Source: Candidatus Gracilibacteria bacterium CG17_big_fil_post_rev_8_21_14_2_50_48_13 (GTDB lineage Bacteria; Patescibacteriota; Gracilibacteria; 1-14-2-50-48-13). From it: 64,000 nucleotides of DNA. Location of the stretch: contig PFFG01000009.1 in assembly GCA_002783265.1 (NCBI GenBank), positions 62,001 through 126,000 on the forward strand. The letters run 5' to 3'. The notes beneath the pieces were generated by a model that was given only the letters and a program-made list of their open reading frames with translations, did not search any database and had not been told where the DNA came from. Of the stretch, positions 52,572-61,490 are shown piece after piece. A program made the translations under genes and the position numbers. The first letter of the stretch is position 1. Each line of letters opens with the position of its first letter.

Positions 52572-53387
52572 CTATATCTTGCCCTGCTCTTTGATCCCAA
52601 GCAACATTGCCTTTGCTTTTTCGTTGTAGGGTTCGTTGTACAGAATTGCATCTAAATACTTTGTCGCCATCATGAGAGCATCTACCTGCATATATGCTTC
52701 CACCAGAGCAAACATATACTCCGTATTTTTTGAATCATATCGAAGTGCCTGTTCATAGGCCTCAATTGCTTCTCGGGTTGCACCGGTCTTTCCATACATT
52801 TGTGCCAAAGTTGCATGACGTGCCGCATTGTGAGGATCCCGCTTTAACGCTTCACTATAGGCACGAAGAGCCATTTCTGTACGATTTTGGTCTTCCAGTA
52901 CCCGTCCAAGACCGCTAAATATTGCCGGATCTTGATTACCCTCTTCAATGAGGTGGACATATATACTTTCTGCTTTACTGAGCTTGTCTTGCTTTCTATA
53001 GACATACGCAAGAGTCGTATTGACATCTTCGTCATCAGGGTTCAAGGCAAGAGCTTCAATACAGATACGCTCCACTTCCTCAAAATCTTCTTCGTCTAAG
53101 GCTTTTTCGGCCTTGCGCAGCAACTGCTGCACTTTTACGTGGTCATCAGGCGTGACTATCACTTCTTCACGGGTAGAAATCTTTTCCTCCTCCACCTCCG
53201 CCGTTTCCGTCATACGCAGAACATCCTGAACACGGCCATGCACATAGCCAATAATATCCATGGCATTTTTTTGCAAAGACCGTATTTTCCCCTTCTCTTT
53301 TTGCATAAACGCGAGGGAGGTCACAAGACCACCCATCGCGAGAACCTGAGTACCGACCAACAACTTCACCACAAGAGCGGTGTCCAT
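52572..53387 (-). CDS. Membrane-anchored TPR protein
   Basis: 271 residues. One N-terminal membrane helix (about 7-28), a charged linker, then at least four tetratricopeptide repeats from about residue 95, e.g. AEKALDEEDFEEVERICIEALALNPDDEDVNTTLAYVY and ATREAIEAYEQALRYDSKNTEYMFALVEAYM. TPRs are protein-interaction scaffolds; no partner is evident. It lies between the HisRS-like gene (23-nt gap) and radA (22-nt gap), probably one transcript. Confidence 0.85.
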   Translation of the reverse strand: MDTALVVKLLVGTQVLAMGGLVTSLAFMQKEKGKIRSLQKNAMDIIGYVHGRVQDVLRMTETAEVEEEKISTREEVIVTPDDHVKVQQLLRKAEKALDEEDFEEVERICIEALALNPDDEDVNTTLAYVYRKQDKLSKAESIYVHLIEEGNQDPAIFSGLGRVLEDQNRTEMALRAYSEALKRDPHNAARHATLAQMYGKTGATREAIEAYEQALRYDSKNTEYMFALVEAYMQVDALMMATKYLDAILYNEPYNEKAKAMLLGIKEQGKI

Positions 53388-53410
53388 ATTCTGGTATAAA
53401 AAGACAAATG

Positions 53411-54748
53411 TTACCCTTCGTCTGAATCTGATGCGTCCTCAATCATTGCCCGAAAATCTTTCGTGTCAAGAAGGGATGGATCGAGTAACTCCACCATACG
53501 ATCCACAACACCTTCAAAGGGCAGCGTTTCCTGTGTTCCCTTCTTCATGTCGCGCATAATGATTTTCTTTTCCACGACTTCCATTTGTCCAAGCACCAGC
53601 GCGTACTCTACTTCAAACTTACTCGCACTCTCGAGCTGTGAACGTATACTCGCCTTTCCAAGAGCTCCCATTGTACGAATGCCTCGTGCTCGAAGATCGG
53701 ATACAAGACGAAGTGCCATTTTTTTCGCGCTATCTCCAAGCTGCACCACAAAAATACTGACCTTGTCTTTTGAGGGTACCGCAAGCTGTACACGGCGCAT
53801 TGCTGTTGCAACGGCATCCATGTCGGCACTAAAGGTGAGAGCAGGTGTTTTCACACCGCCAAATTCCTCTACGAGATCGTCATAGCGACCGCCGCATCCA
53901 AGGATAGTTTCCTGACCCTCATGCTCTATATAAAATTCAAAATACAACCGGCGATAGTAATCAAGACCACCAAACAGTTTGTCATCGATTACCGCCTCAA
54001 TGCCGAGGACGTCCAAATATTCCTGAACTTTTGCAAAATGCTCCTTTGATTCCTTATCAAGACTTGATGCAATAGACGGAGCAATCTGCACCAAAATCTG
54101 CGTGTCTTCGTTTTTGGACGTGAGTACATGCAGCGGATTCACTGCAAGCTTTGAGACATCATCTTCTCCAAGATTGCGTTCTTTCCCAGCAAAAAAGTTA
54201 CGCAGATCTTCACGGTATTTATCCTGCGCATTGCGCGTTCCAATATTATTCAGGCGGAGTTTTACGTTCAGCCCCAAATCAGAGAAAATCTTTGCAGACA
54301 TCTCGATAAGCTGTGCATCCAGTGCGGGGTCTTCTTCACCGAGAATTTCAAATCCAAAGGTATGTTTTTCCGACAATACTCCCTCTGCCTCCCTTTCTGG
54401 AAGTGCTCGCTGCCAGTTTTGATCGATATAGTAAAACTCGACAGGCTGAGGCTTTTCATGAAGATTATGCTCAACGTAGGCTCGGGCCATAGATGCTGCA
54501 TATTCGGGCCTGAGAGCAAACACGCCCTCCTCATTCACCATTTTGTACAACGCATGGGAAACTAAATCGGAGGCTTCACCCAAAGCAGTTTTAAGAAGCT
54601 CAAAATCAGACAAGGCCGGCAAAGAAATACGCCGAAAACCTGATCTTCTTGCGTGGTACCTCACAACTTTTTTAATAAAAGTAAAGTACTCGTGATCGCT
54701 GCTCAGTATGTCCCTCATCCCTGAGACGTGGGGAAATTTAGTATCCAT
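53411..54748 (-). CDS. Histidyl-tRNA synthetase-like protein with lost catalytic motifs
   Basis: 445 residues that align along the whole length of HisRS (VSGMRDILSSD, ALRPEYAASMARAYVEH, DPALDAQLIEM, RLNNIGTRNAQDKYREDL, GLDYYRRLYFEF, GCGGRYDDLVEEFGG, C-terminal anticodon-binding-like domain about 328-425). Key catalytic elements are absent: motif 2 FRxE, which binds ATP, is replaced around NWQRALPERE (111-120); the second catalytic Arg of RGLDYY is Gly260 (FGGLDYY); motif 3 GLERL reads ADMDAVA (308-314). The His-binding Glu of RPE (Glu82) remains. By comparison with HisZ and GCN2-type relatives, this looks like a non-catalytic paralogue rather than the working enzyme; a divergent active HisRS cannot be excluded. 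First gene of a leftward unit with a good promoter. Confidence 0.85.
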   Translation of the reverse strand: MDTKFPHVSGMRDILSSDHEYFTFIKKVVRYHARRSGFRRISLPALSDFELLKTALGEASDLVSHALYKMVNEEGVFALRPEYAASMARAYVEHNLHEKPQPVEFYYIDQNWQRALPEREAEGVLSEKHTFGFEILGEEDPALDAQLIEMSAKIFSDLGLNVKLRLNNIGTRNAQDKYREDLRNFFAGKERNLGEDDVSKLAVNPLHVLTSKNEDTQILVQIAPSIASSLDKESKEHFAKVQEYLDVLGIEAVIDDKLFGGLDYYRRLYFEFYIEHEGQETILGCGGRYDDLVEEFGGVKTPALTFSADMDAVATAMRRVQLAVPSKDKVSIFVVQLGDSAKKMALRLVSDLRARGIRTMGALGKASIRSQLESASKFEVEYALVLGQMEVVEKKIIMRDMKKGTQETLPFEGVVDRMVELLDPSLLDTKDFRAMIEDASDSDEG

Positions 54749-54788
54749 AGAAGTTCGACTGTAGAAACGAAAGTATTACACAAAAAAT

Positions 54789-54816
54789 ACTATACCCTTC
54801 TCGAAATAAATTGCAA
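54789..54816 (-). promoter_or_regulatory. Promoter of the HisRS-like unit
   Basis: Minus strand: -35 TTGCAA (54811-54816), a 16-nt spacer and -10 TATAGT (54789-54794), giving a leader of about 35 nt. Confidence 0.6.
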
Positions 54817-54853
54817 CCTCGGCATTTGTTATCTACCAGCGAAACAGAGGTTA

Positions 54854-54862
54854 TGGTATACT
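54854..54862 (+). promoter_or_regulatory. Extended -10 promoter of the MgtC/DUF4010 gene
   Basis: TGGTATACT (TGnTATACT, -10 at 54857-54862), about 27 nt before the ATG. No -35 box is apparent. Confidence 0.5.
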
Positions 54863-54889
54863 TTGTCGAAAGATTTTCTTTTTGCCTCC

Positions 54890-56173
54890 ATGCTACTGAC
54901 CACCGTTTTACAGTTTTTGTCTGCTCTTGCTCTCTCAGCCCTTATTGGTGCTGAACGCGAACTCAATGGTTTCAAAGATAAACCGAAGGATCAAAAAGAA
55001 AAACAATTTGGCGGTATCCGTACCCATATGATTCTTGGACTCCTCGGCGGTCTTGGTGTTTACCTATCACAAATCTACGAGAATCAGTACATGCTGCTCG
55101 CCATTGGCATTGCCGTCTTCTTGCTGCTGCTTGTGCATTATGTCCACAAAGCATTTGTGACCAATAATATAGGCCTCACGACGACTCTCACGGGTATGAC
55201 GACCTTTCTCATCGGCAGCCTCTGTCTTGCGGAGCATGGGCAATTAGCAGTTATTGTGACTATTGCCACGACGGTTATTCTTCTCTCCAAGCGGTATACC
55301 CACGCGCTTCTCGATCACATCGACCACAAGGAGCTTATGGACACGCTGAAATTTGCAGCAATTCTGTTTGTTATACTCCCACTTCTGCCTCAAACGGCAA
55401 TTGACCCCTGGGGCATGATTGTGCCGCAAAAAATCTGGCAGGTTGTGGTGCTTATTTCTGGAATCAGCTACCTCGGATATATTTTCAGTAAAATTTTTGG
55501 CGCGAAAAAGGGCATTCTTTTTGCAGGAATCCTTGGAGGACTCGCATCATCAACGGCGGTGACCTCCTCCATGGCACAGCAAAGTACCCTTGAGAAAAAA
55601 CATGTCAGCCCTTTTGTCATGGCAACCATTATTGCCTCCTGTATGATGTTTTTTCGCGTTGTCTTTTGGGTCATGAGCTTTAATCAGGAGCTCACGTGGA
55701 GTTTACTACCACCGGTTGTTGCCATGAGCGTCACCAGCGCCCTTATTGTTGGTTTTCTGGTTATGCGCAGTAAGCAAAAAGGACGTGATATGAACGAACC
55801 CGCTGAGGAGGTAGAGCTCAGCAGCCCGTTTCAAATTGGCCCTGCGTTGAAATTTGCACTCTTTTTTCTCCTGATTTCTGTTCTCTCCGAAGTTGCTTCA
55901 CACTATATGGGTGCCCAAGGTGTGTATCTCATCAGTTTTATTTCAGGTCTAGCCGATGTTGATGCCATTACCGTAACGCTCTCCTCACAGGCACTAAACA
56001 ATCAGATTTCCCCTGAAGTTGCCTCAACGGGAATCATCATTGCCATGATGGTCAACACCGCAGTAAAAGTAGGCATTGCAAAAATATTTGGCGGGAAACG
56101 ATTCGGCCGAGTGATTATTGTAAGCTTTAGCCTCATTCTACTTTCTGGCGGCGTAACGCTTCTTCTCCTTTAA
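54890..56173 (+). CDS. MgtC/SapB family membrane protein with DUF4010
   Basis: 427 residues from the ATG at 54890; a longer in-frame reading is rejected because it overlaps hisS and its promoter. About eleven membrane helices. The N-terminal MgtC part has ALSALIGAERELNGF and FGGIRTHMILGLLGGLGVY; the C-terminal DUF4010 part has GGLASSTAVTSSMAQQS and ISGLADVDAITVTLSSQ. Family members are linked to Mg2+ homeostasis or transport, with the mechanism unclear. Ends 4 nt inside the convergent smpB gene. Confidence 0.88.
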   Translation: MLLTTVLQFLSALALSALIGAERELNGFKDKPKDQKEKQFGGIRTHMILGLLGGLGVYLSQIYENQYMLLAIGIAVFLLLLVHYVHKAFVTNNIGLTTTLTGMTTFLIGSLCLAEHGQLAVIVTIATTVILLSKRYTHALLDHIDHKELMDTLKFAAILFVILPLLPQTAIDPWGMIVPQKIWQVVVLISGISYLGYIFSKIFGAKKGILFAGILGGLASSTAVTSSMAQQSTLEKKHVSPFVMATIIASCMMFFRVVFWVMSFNQELTWSLLPPVVAMSVTSALIVGFLVMRSKQKGRDMNEPAEEVELSSPFQIGPALKFALFFLLISVLSEVASHYMGAQGVYLISFISGLADVDAITVTLSSQALNNQISPEVASTGIIIAMMVNTAVKVGIAKIFGGKRFGRVIIVSFSLILLSGGVTLLLL

Positions 56174-56634
56174 GAACGGAAGGCCTTCAGCACGGATTGG
56201 AGTTTGCGCTCCTCATCACGACGCTTGATGGATTCTCGTTTGTCATGTTGTTTCTTTCCCCGCATGATACCGAGCTTTACCTTTGCGTGCGGTCCTTTAA
56301 AGTACATTTCAAGCACCACTGCCGTAACACCCTGTTCATGTATATACTGGGCAAGTTTCTTGATTTCCTTTGTTTTTAACAGAAGTTTTCTTTTCCGCTT
56401 GGCATCCATTTCCACCGTGGAGGCGTACGGATAATGACCAATATGCATGCCTTCAACCCAGGGCGCATCATGCCAGATATGCACAAAATTTCCCTTCAAA
56501 TTCACGTTACCTAGGCGAACGGATTTCACTTCATAGCCCTGAAGCACAATGCCCGCCTCAAAGGTCTCTACCGTTTCGAAATCAAAAAGGGCTTTCTTAT
56601 TGTAAATATGGATTCTTTCCGTATGTTTGGTCAT
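56170..56634 (-). CDS. smpB: SsrA-binding protein SmpB
   Basis: 154 residues from the ATG at 56634 (MTKHTERIHIYNKKALFDFE). tmRNA partner in trans-translation. Signatures: ETFEAGIVLQGYEVKSVRLGNVNLKGNFV, RKRKLLLKTKEIKKLAQYIHEQG, YFKGPHAKVKLGIMRGKKQHDKRESIKRRDEERKLQ. Full length. The tmRNA gene itself was not found in this window. Confidence 0.97.
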   Translation of the reverse strand: MTKHTERIHIYNKKALFDFETVETFEAGIVLQGYEVKSVRLGNVNLKGNFVHIWHDAPWVEGMHIGHYPYASTVEMDAKRKRKLLLKTKEIKKLAQYIHEQGVTAVVLEMYFKGPHAKVKLGIMRGKKQHDKRESIKRRDEERKLQSVLKAFRS

Positions 56635-56654
56635 GACATCATGAATGGACTTGT

Positions 56655-57623
56655 ATGCTCGAGAACTCACCCCGTATTCGTGCGGCCCTTCGCACCCTCC
56701 TCTCGGAAAGTGGCCACCCGGTAAACGAAGTATACCGTACGCTGTGCCGCTTGGCTACAGTACATCATGCAATTCTCCTTGAAGAGCCTGCCTATGGTTT
56801 TGGGCGAGTACTGGCTGAATTCGCTGCAGCGGAGATTTTTGGTATTCCGGAAACCACACTGCATCGCCATCAAGACTTTACGCTCCTCCCCTCAAACGGG
56901 CGTCCCATTTCTGTTGAGACTGCGAGACAAACCCTCGACCGCTTTGGTATTGGAAGCGCTGAAGGGAGGCGAATCGTCGTATGGGAAGACATAGATCGTA
57001 TGAACACCCAAGGGCTCAACATATTTCTCAAAACCCTGGAGGAACCGGAGAGTGCGACTCTCTTTCTGCTGACCACTGCTAACCCCGAGTCTCTCTTGCC
57101 CACGGTTGTGTCACGGGTCCTTTCTGTGACACTCGAAGAGCATCTTCAAAAGGCTGTCGCACGGGAAATGCTCAGAAACCTTCGCCCAGAAGAACAAGAG
57201 GGTTTTGCACACGTCAGTCTCCATAGGCCGGGTCTCCTGGAAATACTTTTAGAAGAACAAGGGAACAAAAAAACGCCCCTTACAGATATTTTGCACCACT
57301 GTTCACAAATTGCCACAGATCTCGTTCTCGGTAAACCAGAAGGACTACTACGCGCCTATAAAGGCATTTTAGAACTCAAGGAGCTTGAGACTGCGCGAAA
57401 AAAAAGCACACACACCGACGAGTACCTATGGAAGCCCATGGAACTCTTTTGTCTCATCATGGAAGGAACCCTTGAGAAAGCACTAATTTCCACTACTATA
57501 GAGGTATACCCTACACACATAAGTCGCCTCGCCACACGTCTTCTGCAATTCAAGAAAGATATGCAGCAGTCGATGAATACAAAACTCTCTGCGCTCGATT
57601 TTATCTTTGGCGCAACGGCCTAA
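56655..57623 (+). CDS. holB: DNA polymerase III delta' subunit-like protein (HolB)
   Basis: 322 residues. Clamp-loader subunit lacking ATPase activity. Recognisable parts are GRPISVETARQTLDRFGIGSAEGRRIVVWEDIDRMNTQGLNIFLKTLEEPESATLFLLTTANPESLLPTVVSRV, matching the delta' signature (EDIDRMN..A/L N-LKTLEEP and T-x-x-SR). The usual N-terminal P-loop is degraded (EEPAYGFGR), as expected for delta'. The family is not very distinct from DnaX, but the length and missing Zn finger and P-loop favour delta'. Starts 20 nt from divergent smpB. Confidence 0.85.
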   Translation: MLENSPRIRAALRTLLSESGHPVNEVYRTLCRLATVHHAILLEEPAYGFGRVLAEFAAAEIFGIPETTLHRHQDFTLLPSNGRPISVETARQTLDRFGIGSAEGRRIVVWEDIDRMNTQGLNIFLKTLEEPESATLFLLTTANPESLLPTVVSRVLSVTLEEHLQKAVAREMLRNLRPEEQEGFAHVSLHRPGLLEILLEEQGNKKTPLTDILHHCSQIATDLVLGKPEGLLRAYKGILELKELETARKKSTHTDEYLWKPMELFCLIMEGTLEKALISTTIEVYPTHISRLATRLLQFKKDMQQSMNTKLSALDFIFGATA

Positions 57624-57630
57624 ATACTCT

Positions 57631-59133
57631 ATGAACAGACATCGTTTTTCCTTCGATACAGAAACTATCCTCTACATTGCTTCAGGGCTGTGTATTGCCG
57701 TTGCCATAGGTATTCTCGTCACACCCAACAGTGGAAAAACCTCTTCCGTCCTACAAAGCTCTCTCATTGATGCAAAGCATATTGATGCTATTGCTCCTGC
57801 AAAAACCCCTGATGTTGTACCTGGCAGAGTAACAACACCGCTACAAATGGATGCCCCAGGGGCAAATACAGACGACAGTACGGCAGACCTTGTGCAAAAA
57901 GGTATGCAGGAGTTGGGCAGAAAAAATGGGCGTGGTGCCCTCGACCTTCTTCTCCGTGCACAGGAGAAAGGTGATCAGTCGGAGTCCGTACGCATTGCAA
58001 CGGCGAAAGCACGCACGCTGCTACGAGATTATGCAAAAGCTGCAGAAGAACTCGTCATACTTTTAGGCAAAAACCCCTCCCAGATAGAGGCAAAAATTGC
58101 TCTAGCAGAAGTACGCATCCACCAGGCCGGCGAACTCGAGAAACCGGAACTGCTGGATGAAGCTGCAACTCTGATCAAAGATATTCCCGGACGTGAGGAA
58201 ACAGCCTTTCTCACGTGTATTATTTCTACCTACAAAAACGACTCAGAGCAGCAAAAAGAATCCTGCATGCAAGCAAAAGAGGGGACATCAACAGACGCGC
58301 GAATTGCAGGAGACATTCTTGCGCAGCGCGATCTCTTTTCTACCTTTCGAGACGGAAACCGATCATACATCGACCTCTTGTTTGCTAAATCCATTGCAGA
58401 TGCTGGGTATTATGAACTGAGCAGCATCATGGCAAAACGTATTGTCGAACAAAACAGAGAATACCGAGATGCCTGGGTAGTCCTTGGATACAATTATCTT
58501 GTTCTCGAAAAATATTCTCTCGCTGGTGTCGCCCTCGATACTGCCTACCAACTCGACACAACTCAGGCGCATATTCAGTACCTTCTTGGAATTGCCTATG
58601 ATCGCACCAATCAAAAAGAAAAAGCCATCACCTTCTATACCCTGGCACTGGATAATCAGTATCCCAACACAGCGGCACTTCGCGGGCGTATAGCACTGTT
58701 ACTGACAGATACCCAGCAGTTTGCCCTTGCACTGAAACAATATCTTGCGCTTGCCGAACAAAATGCATTCTCGACTCCTGAAATGTATGTCACCCCCATC
58801 TGGCTCGCCCTCGATATGGTGAAGGACACGGAAACAGCATGGTCTCTCGCCTTAAAATGCAAAGAAAAATTTGCGGACAGTGCCGTAAGTGACAACCTGC
58901 TTGGTTGGGTTGCGTTAGCACAAGGTCGATATAGCGAAGCAGAAACCTATCTCCGCGCAAGCGTTGCAAAGAATGCAGCCTATGATGCACCGTGGTACAA
59001 CCTCGGACGAGTGCTTGAAGCTATGGGACGACTTGAGGAAGCAAAGGCCTCATACCAAACCGCCTATACACTTGGCAAGGATAGTCAAATCGCTCGCCTG
59101 GCTGCTGAAAGCTTTAATCGGTTATCCCAGTAA
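57631..59133 (+). CDS. Membrane-anchored TPR protein
   Basis: 500 residues from the ATG at 57631 (MNRHRFSFDTETILYIASG). One N-terminal membrane helix (about 13-32), a Pro/Thr-rich linker, then tetratricopeptide repeats, e.g. GMQELGRKNGRGALDLLLRAQEKG, DTTQAHIQYLLGIAYDRTNQKEKAITFYTLAL, APWYNLGRVLEAMGRLEEAKASYQTAYTLG. A scaffold located between holB and the prepilin peptidase; the short gaps (7 and 3 nt) indicate a shared transcript. Possibly a pilus-assembly or secretion factor, by context only. Confidence 0.85.
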   Translation: MNRHRFSFDTETILYIASGLCIAVAIGILVTPNSGKTSSVLQSSLIDAKHIDAIAPAKTPDVVPGRVTTPLQMDAPGANTDDSTADLVQKGMQELGRKNGRGALDLLLRAQEKGDQSESVRIATAKARTLLRDYAKAAEELVILLGKNPSQIEAKIALAEVRIHQAGELEKPELLDEAATLIKDIPGREETAFLTCIISTYKNDSEQQKESCMQAKEGTSTDARIAGDILAQRDLFSTFRDGNRSYIDLLFAKSIADAGYYELSSIMAKRIVEQNREYRDAWVVLGYNYLVLEKYSLAGVALDTAYQLDTTQAHIQYLLGIAYDRTNQKEKAITFYTLALDNQYPNTAALRGRIALLLTDTQQFALALKQYLALAEQNAFSTPEMYVTPIWLALDMVKDTETAWSLALKCKEKFADSAVSDNLLGWVALAQGRYSEAETYLRASVAKNAAYDAPWYNLGRVLEAMGRLEEAKASYQTAYTLGKDSQIARLAAESFNRLSQ

Positions 59134-59136
59134 ACT

Positions 59137-59946
59137 GTGGATGCATTTTTTGTTAGCTATGTTCTTGCCTCTGGAATCCTCGGCCTGGCAATCGGGAGTT
59201 TTCTCGCTGCACGGGTTGCACGAACCGTTGCTGCACGCCCACAAAACCTGTGGGGCCGCTCACACTGTTTTACCTGCAACAGCGTCCTTGGACCACTGGA
59301 TATGATCCCCCTGGTATCGTATACAATTTCGCGGGGCAAATGTCGACATTGCCATACTCCCTATAGTTCCATGTACTCCTGGATTGAGCTCACAACCATG
59401 CTGCTCTTTCTTTTGCTTAGTTTTGTTCTTTTCCAGCGATGGGGAACAAACGTTGGTCTCCATTGGATTTCCATAACCAGCATTTTACTGACGGGAAGTC
59501 TTCTTCTCTATACAGCCTTTGTGGACATCAAACTCCGCGCCTTTCCCGTCCATCCTCTTCTCGCTTGTACACTGCTCAATCTTGGCATTGCCGTCTTTGG
59601 ACTCCCCCATACATTTCTTGATGCACTGCTTGCGAGTCTGATGTTTGCTGGATCCCTTGCGATGGTTCGCTTCGTCGGTCGATGGGTTGCAAAACAGGAG
59701 GTTATGGGAAGTGGCGATGTCTGGCTTGCGCTGCTTCTAGGGAGTTCCCTGGGGGTCACTGGATCGATAGTGGCCTTTTATGGAGCTTTTCTCAGCGGGG
59801 CAATTCTGGGGATTGGTATTCTATACAAAGCACATCGTGCGCAGAGGAGACCTAATCCTCTCCCCTTTGCTCCCTTTCTGGTATTTGGCTGGATTATTGC
59901 TCTCCTCGCAGGGGACCCTATCTTTCACCTTCTCTTCCCCCTATAA
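59137..59946 (+). CDS. Type IV prepilin peptidase (A24 family)
   Basis: 269 residues, starting GTG 3 nt after the TPR gene. Cleaves and N-methylates prepilins. The Zn-binding N-terminal loop has Cys44, Cys47, Cys69 and Cys72; catalytic aspartates are Asp130 (FVDIKLRAFP) and Asp194 (GSGDVWLALLLG). About seven membrane helices. The pilin substrates and PilB/PilC homologues are not in the window. Confidence 0.93.
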   Translation: MDAFFVSYVLASGILGLAIGSFLAARVARTVAARPQNLWGRSHCFTCNSVLGPLDMIPLVSYTISRGKCRHCHTPYSSMYSWIELTTMLLFLLLSFVLFQRWGTNVGLHWISITSILLTGSLLLYTAFVDIKLRAFPVHPLLACTLLNLGIAVFGLPHTFLDALLASLMFAGSLAMVRFVGRWVAKQEVMGSGDVWLALLLGSSLGVTGSIVAFYGAFLSGAILGIGILYKAHRAQRRPNPLPFAPFLVFGWIIALLAGDPIFHLLFPL

Positions 59947-59987
59947 GCCCTTTGTTTCCTCTTTCATACCACATCACCTTCCTTCCT

Positions 59988-60539
59988 ATGTATTGGATTC
60001 TTGGCCTTCTCGTCCTACTACTTGTCTGGATCGCATTTGCCTACAATCAGTTTGTGCAATTACGGAACAACCGTTCTCAATCCTTTTCTGATGTGGATGT
60101 CCAGATGAAGCTACGCTACGATCTCATTCCCAATCTTGTGGAAGTGGTCAAAGGGTATGCAACCCACGAAAAAGGCACCTTTGAAAAAATTGCTGAGCTC
60201 AGAAGTGCTGCAATGCGGGCGGGAACACTCGCAGAACGTGCAACTGCAGAAATTGCCCTATCGGGCGCGCTCTCTGGCATTTTTGCCCTTGCAGAAAATT
60301 ATCCAGACTTGAAAGCCAATCAAAATTTTCTCTCACTGCAGCAAGAGCTGTCGGACATTGAAAACAAAATTGCTGCGGCAAGACGCTTTTTCAACAATAC
60401 AACAAAAGAATACAACACGAGTATTCAGAGTTTTCCCAATTTGCTCTTTGCGGGTATTTTCGGGTTTCACCATGAAGAGTTTTTTGACCTCGGCGACGAC
60501 CGTTCTCAAGCTGAGCAACCTGTTTCCATAAAACTTTAG
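59988..60539 (+). CDS. lemA: LemA family protein
   Basis: 183 residues from the ATG at 59988 (MYWILGLLVLLLVWIAF). An N-terminal membrane segment and the conserved YNQFVQLRNNRSQSFSDVDVQMKLRYDLIPNLVEVVKGYATHE block, then SLQQELSDIENKIAAARRFFNNTTKEYNTSIQSFP, define the family. Helical external domain, function unknown. Almost always next to htpX-like peptidases, as here (3-nt gap). Confidence 0.95.
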   Translation: MYWILGLLVLLLVWIAFAYNQFVQLRNNRSQSFSDVDVQMKLRYDLIPNLVEVVKGYATHEKGTFEKIAELRSAAMRAGTLAERATAEIALSGALSGIFALAENYPDLKANQNFLSLQQELSDIENKIAAARRFFNNTTKEYNTSIQSFPNLLFAGIFGFHHEEFFDLGDDRSQAEQPVSIKL

Positions 60540-60542
60540 CAC

Positions 60543-61490
60543 ATGAAAGTGGTTGGCTTACAAACCTTCATTTGGCAGAACAATTTTCGCTCCCTTGCGC
60601 TCATGATTCTGTTTCCTCTCATTCTGGGAGGGCTCATCTTCGCCATCCTCTTTGGCATCAGTATCACAGAAACCAGTAGTGTTTCTGGCGCACTCACGGG
60701 AAGCGTTTCTCTCATGCAAGAACTCGGTTTTTCCATTATAGGCGCCGTCCTCTTGTGGTTTATGGTCGCCTGGATGTTCCATACCTCCATGATTCTTGGC
60801 ATGACGGGCGCAAAACCTCTCAGTCGAAAAGAATCTCCTGAAATCTACAACATTGTGGAAAATCTCTGTATTTCTCGAGGGGTACCCACACCATCGCTCT
60901 ATATTATTGAAGATAGTTCCATGAATGCCTTTGCATCCGGACTATCACCCAATAGAGCACTCATAGCCTTTTCCAGGGGACTTCTGGAATCACTCACGAA
61001 GGAAGAAATTGAAGCTGTCGCGGCCCATGAACTGACCCACATCCTCAATCGGGATAGCAGATTTATGATTATTGCTATTATTTTTGTGGGCATTATTCAA
61101 ACCTTGGCCGAAATATTTCTGCGCACGCGAATAGATACAAATGGCAATGGGAAGGATAGTGGGAATGCAGCCCTTATTCTTTTTCTCATCAAAATTCTCG
61201 TCTACATCATTGGATTTTTTATCACCCTCATTGTGCAGTTGGCGATCTCGAGAAAACGAGAATACCTTGCAGACGCTGGAGCAGTGGAGCTAACAAAAAC
61301 CTCCAAACATCTCATTTCCGCACTGCGAAAAATCTCAGGCGATGCACGCATCGAAGCCATCGAGAACAGAAATGTCGCACAACTTTGTATTGAGAATCCT
61401 CTAGAGCGTGGACATAGTTTTATGAGCAACCTCTTTTCTACCCATCCCTCCACGGAAGATCGTATAAAAGCATTAGAACTTATCGGGTAG
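60543..61490 (+). CDS. htpX: HtpX-like membrane zinc metalloprotease
   Basis: 315 residues. M48 peptidase for quality control of membrane proteins. Two N-terminal helices (about 18-40, 63-85), the zinc motif HELTH (162-166) with the third ligand Glu in REYLADAGAVELT, and two more helices (about 172-190, 215-240). The RGVPTPSLYIIEDSSMNAFASGLSP block is diagnostic. Ends 11 nt inside convergent comM. Confidence 0.95.
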   Translation: MKVVGLQTFIWQNNFRSLALMILFPLILGGLIFAILFGISITETSSVSGALTGSVSLMQELGFSIIGAVLLWFMVAWMFHTSMILGMTGAKPLSRKESPEIYNIVENLCISRGVPTPSLYIIEDSSMNAFASGLSPNRALIAFSRGLLESLTKEEIEAVAAHELTHILNRDSRFMIIAIIFVGIIQTLAEIFLRTRIDTNGNGKDSGNAALILFLIKILVYIIGFFITLIVQLAISRKREYLADAGAVELTKTSKHLISALRKISGDARIEAIENRNVAQLCIENPLERGHSFMSNLFSTHPSTEDRIKALELIG

